This document shows, piece by piece, positions 61,317-64,000 of a stretch of 64,000 nt of DNA (position 1 is its first letter; each line of letters starts with the position of its first letter). The stretch covers positions 372,001 through 436,000 of the forward strand of contig CAWJES010000001.1 of the NCBI GenBank assembly GCA_963841965.1. Reading direction: 5' to 3'. Position numbers and translations under genes: made by a program. This DNA is from Palsa-459 sp963841965. Lineage in GTDB: Bacteria; Actinomycetota; Acidimicrobiia; Acidimicrobiales; RAAP-2. Under the pieces are notes generated by a model. It searched no databases. It had not been told where the DNA came from and worked only from the letters and a program-made list of their open reading frames with translations.

Positions 61317-61925
61317 TCAGTGCCTCACGGGGTCCGCGACGAGCGCAACGATCCCCGGCAGGACGTGGTCATCGACCAGTCGCTCGACGGCGGCGCGGTC
61401 GAGGAGGTCCTGGTCGTCGTCTGGGACCAGGAGGAAGGAGAGCACGACACGCGTCGCCCACTCCCCCGCGCGCAGCGCGGCCTCGCCGTCCATGTGCCGG
61501 GCGAGGTAGGGCTGCAGCAGAAGGCTCGCCGTGGCGAGCGTGCGGTCCATCCCCTCGAACTCGAGATGCGTGAGCACGACGGCGGGGTCCTCGAACAGGA
61601 GCTGCTCGATCACCGGGTCGGTCGCGACGAAGCGCGCGGCCTCGCTGATCCCCCCGATGAGCGTGTCGCGCAGATCCGAGGTGCCGGCCACCACGGCCTC
61701 GAGCGATGCCAGGAGCCTTGCGATCTCGGCGTCGACGACGGCGGCGAGGATCGTCTCGCGCCCCCCGGGGAAGCTCCGGTAGAGGGTCGCTCGCGAGACG
61801 CCGGACGCGGCGGCGATGTCCTCCACGGTGGTGCGCCGCAAGCCCTGCGCCGCGATGCAGTCGATCGCCGCCGCGACGACGCGGACCGCGTTCGCCCCGC
61901 CCTGCTCCGAGGGTTCGTCGATCAC
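61317..61925 (-). CDS. TetR family transcriptional regulator
   Basis: This 202-residue protein has an N-terminal TetR helix-turn-helix (TTVEDIAAASGVSRATLYRSF, then GGRETIL) and a divergent ligand-binding domain. GTG at 61925 overlaps the stop of the upstream TetR gene by GTGA. The ligand is unknown; the nearest likely target is the AurF-like gene downstream. Confidence 0.88.
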   Translation of the reverse strand: MIDEPSEQGGANAVRVVAAAIDCIAAQGLRRTTVEDIAAASGVSRATLYRSFPGGRETILAAVVDAEIARLLASLEAVVAGTSDLRDTLIGGISEAARFVATDPVIEQLLFEDPAVVLTHLEFEGMDRTLATASLLLQPYLARHMDGEAALRAGEWATRVVLSFLLVPDDDQDLLDRAAVERLVDDHVLPGIVALVADPVRH

Positions 61926-62506
61926 CGAGCCACTCCTCGGACGCTCGCCATGAGCTCGCACTCCACGAGCCTGCGCACCTCCTCGGGGTCCGTCAGGTCC
62001 CACCTGCCAGGCGCCGAGATGTAGCTCAGCACCATCCGGGCCATGAACCTCGACGTGCGCTGCGCAACCGGCCCGTCACCGAGACCGTCCTTCACGAGGT
62101 ACGGGAGCAGGAACTCGGCCACCAGCTCCAAGGTGGACTGCGACGTGCGCACCAGGGAGGGTTCGAGCACCTCGGGCTGCTCGCGCAGCACGATCTGCAG
62201 CACCTCGAGCTCGGCGAGCGCTCGGTGCGCCACGAGCAGCCCCCGGACCATGACCTCCTCGAGGGTCACGGCATCGGCGACCGCCGCGCCGAGCCGCAGG
62301 AAGAAGCGTCGGTGCTCGAAGGAGACGAGCGCGTCGAGCAGCTCGTCGCGACCTCCCGGGAAGTGCCGGTAGATCGTCGCCCGGGAGCAACCCGACTCGC
62401 GGGCCACGTCCTCGACAGAGGTGCGCCGGACGCCTGCGACGCAGATCGCCCTGCTGGTCCCCTCGAGGATCCGCTCTCGAACCGACTCGCGCCTCGCGTC
62501 GATCAC
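61922..62506 (-). CDS. TetR family transcriptional regulator
   Basis: This 194-residue protein has the TetR helix-turn-helix TSVEDVARESGCSRATIYRHF with GGRDELLDALVSFEHRRF after it. It is related to the regulator encoded next and probably arose by duplication. GTG at 62506 overlaps the dapB stop. Two TetR genes with coupled translation suggest they work together, perhaps as a heterodimer. Confidence 0.88.
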   Translation of the reverse strand: MIDARRESVRERILEGTSRAICVAGVRRTSVEDVARESGCSRATIYRHFPGGRDELLDALVSFEHRRFFLRLGAAVADAVTLEEVMVRGLLVAHRALAELEVLQIVLREQPEVLEPSLVRTSQSTLELVAEFLLPYLVKDGLGDGPVAQRTSRFMARMVLSYISAPGRWDLTDPEEVRRLVECELMASVRGVAR

Positions 62507-63282
62507 GAGTCGAGCACCGACTCGAGGCCGCGCACCACCCCGGTGATCGAGCTGAGGCCCCGGAGCGCCAGCAGGAGGCCCTCCATGAAGCTCGACCGGT
62601 CATAGGTGTCGTGGCGGAGCGTCAGGCCCTCGCCGGGGCCCCCGAAGATGACCTCTTGGTGCGCGAGCAGCCCCGGGAGCCGCACGCTGTGCACGTGGAT
62701 ACCGCCGGGGCCGGTGGCGCCCCTCGCGCCCGGAATGGTCGTCGACTCCGTCGGATCGTGGGGCTCGCCCAGTCCGTGGCGTGACCGCGCGTCGGCGAGC
62801 GCCTCGGTGGTCGCGATGGACGTGCCCGATGGCGCGTCCTTCTTCGCAGCATGGTGCAGCTCGATCACCTCGACGCTGGCGAAGTAGGGGGCCGCCTGCA
62901 CGGCGAACCGCTGGACCAGGACCGCGCCGATGGAGAAGTTCGGGACCACGAGGATCCTCGACGGACCGCCCGAGCAGGCGGCACGGGCGGCCTCGAGGTC
63001 CTCATCGGTCAGGCCGCTGGTGCCGACGACGGCGTCCTTTGCGTTGCGCGCGACCCAGGCGATGGTCTCGCGCGCCACGTCGGCGATGGTGAAGTCGACC
63101 ACGACGTCCACGAGGTCCGCGTCGAGCTCGCCGATCGCCCCCACGTGCACAACGCCGGAGGCGCCCGCCACGTCCGACGGGTCGACGACTGCGGCGAGCT
63201 CGAGGTCGTCGGCGGCGAGGATCGTCGAGACCGCCTCGGCCCCCATCCTCCCGGCGGCTCCGACTACTGCGACGCGTTGCAC
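62503..63282 (-). CDS. dapB: 4-hydroxy-tetrahydrodipicolinate reductase
   Basis: This 259-residue enzyme reduces the DapA product to tetrahydrodipicolinate with NAD(P)H. The nucleotide loop is VAVVGAAGRMGAEAV and the substrate motif is ELHHAAKKDAPSGTS, with the catalytic His in the first of these residues. It is the missing step of the DAP pathway between dapA (59.2 kb) and dapD (44.8 kb). Confidence 0.95.
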   Translation of the reverse strand: MQRVAVVGAAGRMGAEAVSTILAADDLELAAVVDPSDVAGASGVVHVGAIGELDADLVDVVVDFTIADVARETIAWVARNAKDAVVGTSGLTDEDLEAARAACSGGPSRILVVPNFSIGAVLVQRFAVQAAPYFASVEVIELHHAAKKDAPSGTSIATTEALADARSRHGLGEPHDPTESTTIPGARGATGPGGIHVHSVRLPGLLAHQEVIFGGPGEGLTLRHDTYDRSSFMEGLLLALRGLSSITGVVRGLESVLDS

Positions 63283-63327
63283 GCCCCGACCATACAGAGC
63301 CGCGAGAGCCCGGTCGGACTCGGTCCG

Positions 63328-63404
63328 GTCAGGTGGCTGCGGTCCGGTGCCGGCGGTCAGGTGGCTGCGGTCCGGTGCCGACGGTCAGGTGGCGGCGGCC
63401 CGGG
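63328..63404. repeat. 28-bp tandem repeat at the end of a membrane protein gene
   Basis: Two nearly identical 28-base units (63328-63355 and 63356-63383) start GTCAGGTGGC; a third, partial and more diverged, runs into the coding end at 63385. Each unit contains CCACCTGAC on the minus strand, so the real stop codon context is repeated downstream of the gene. Confidence 0.8.
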
Positions 63405-64000
63405 ACCTCGCGTCATGGTCGTCTGCCCGGCGCCGACGACGCGAGTCGACGACGAGCCACCCCACCCCGACGAGCAGCACGAACGACGAGGCAGTGGTCG
63501 AGATGATCCCGGCGCGCAGGTGCGGAGCGTGATAGCTGAACTCGACCGACCACAGGCCTGCGGGCAGATGCACGCCCTGGATCAGGCCGACGGGCACCAC
63601 AGGGCTCGGCAGCGGCCGCTGGCCGCCGAGCGGGGCGACCCGCGCGACCCACCCGGGCAGCCACGCCTCCGAGCGGATCAGCATCGTGGGCGTCAGCGTC
63701 GCGACGTCCACAGTGAGCGTCCCAGAGGAGGATGACGCGGCGACCGTCGCCGTCGCATGCATCGCCCTCGGGCTCAGCCACACGGTCGGGGCGATGCGGG
63801 TGGTGCGGAAGAGCGACAGCTCTCCGACCACCCCGCGGAAATGCCAGCCGTCGCTGTTGAGGCCATATTGCATCTCCGAGTTGGCCCAGATCTGGCGCCC
63901 GCCGGGCATTGTGACGATGGTCGAGGCGAGACGGAACCCGTGTGCCCCCGTCACGACCACCGCTGAGGCGCTCGGGTGCGTCGGGAAGATCGCGTGGAGT
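63385..64000 (-). CDS. C-terminal part of a membrane protein, YfhO-like, cut by the window edge
   Basis: The open frame runs to the right edge without a stop, so the gene begins outside the window. The visible 204 residues are an exported beta-rich domain (SEAWLPGWVARVAPLGG, VGLIQGVHLPAGLWSVEFSYH), then one final helix (about 20 residues, FVLLVGVGWLVV) and a basic tail. A similar layout ends the YfhO family of large membrane proteins linked to glycosylation of envelope polymers. Confidence 0.6.
   Translation of the reverse strand, partial: LHAIFPTHPSASAVVVTGAHGFRLASTIVTMPGGRQIWANSEMQYGLNSDGWHFRGVVGELSLFRTTRIAPTVWLSPRAMHATATVAASSSSGTLTVDVATLTPTMLIRSEAWLPGWVARVAPLGGQRPLPSPVVPVGLIQGVHLPAGLWSVEFSYHAPHLRAGIISTTASSFVLLVGVGWLVVDSRRRRRADDHDARSRAAAT

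Noticed and set aside
58932..62024. A 1030-codon open frame on the plus strand
   Set aside because: Antisense to RNase J, dapA, the diiron protein and TetR genes; no domain and no ribosome site.

Overview
The window is GC-rich bacterial DNA, almost certainly from an actinobacterium (Actinomycetota), and the gene mix fits an Acidimicrobiia-like lineage best. Indicators are an F420-type luciferase-like oxidoreductase beside an acyl-CoA dehydrogenase, frequent GTG/TTG starts, an actinobacterial-type SOS box (CGAAC-N4-GTTCG), a class E sortase, and a nrdR / LysM / lexA / dapF-hflX-miaA-miaB / ftsK / RNase J / dapA-dapB neighbourhood like that of mycobacteria. The class-level call is inference.

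Layout. 0-4.7 kb: a frameshifted dienelactone hydrolase fragment, a two-helix membrane protein, acyl-CoA dehydrogenase, LLM oxidoreductase and a Bax-inhibitor-1/YccA protein. 4.9-10.5 kb: a signalling block with a PAS-GAF-HD-GYP protein, a pilin-like protein, a REC-EAL regulator and a hybrid histidine kinase with ten 63-bp in-frame repeats. 10.8-13.9 kb: three anchored or exported proteins (phosphodiester glycosidase, CapA-like, unknown). 14.2-22 kb: a patchwork of single accessory genes (two VOC proteins, SnoaL-like, two glycosyltransferases, methyltransferase, frameshifted DinB-like protein, HExxH protein).

22,240-30,286 is an integrative element in tRNA-Val(GAC). A 46-bp perfect direct repeat of the tRNA 3' half bounds it, a tyrosine integrase lies next to the tRNA, and an excisionase-like gene and a repeated 30-bp block with GCTGAC motifs near each end complete the machinery. 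Cargo is an AbiEi/AbiEii-like toxin-antitoxin pair behind a nested palindrome, an APC permease, an IS256 remnant and AT-richer unknown genes. A diverged copy of the att region at about 20.05 kb suggests an older integration at the same tRNA.

30.3-43.8 kb: DEDDh exonuclease, DMT exporter, tRNA-Cys, GlnD, L,D-transpeptidase, sortase, DNA polymerase IV, a PIG-L deacetylase lacking a normal start, NrdR, and an SOS-controlled LysM protein. A MoxR-type ATPase / VWA-HExxH pair sits between the LysM gene and lexA, and shares the lexA intergenic region and its SOS box. 43.8-63.3 kb: mostly minus-strand housekeeping genes with stop-start overlaps: miaB-miaA-dapF-hflX-dapC-dapD-dapE, then thrB-EamA, ftsK and a D,D-carboxypeptidase, RNase J-dapA, an AurF/ferritin-like oxygenase, and dapB with two TetR genes. 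Together dapA, dapB, dapD, dapC, dapE and dapF form the succinylase route to meso-diaminopimelate.

Four genes carry single-base frameshifts (dienelactone hydrolase, DinB-like protein, dapD, ftsK). Two of these are normally essential, so local indel errors in the sequence are the simplest explanation.
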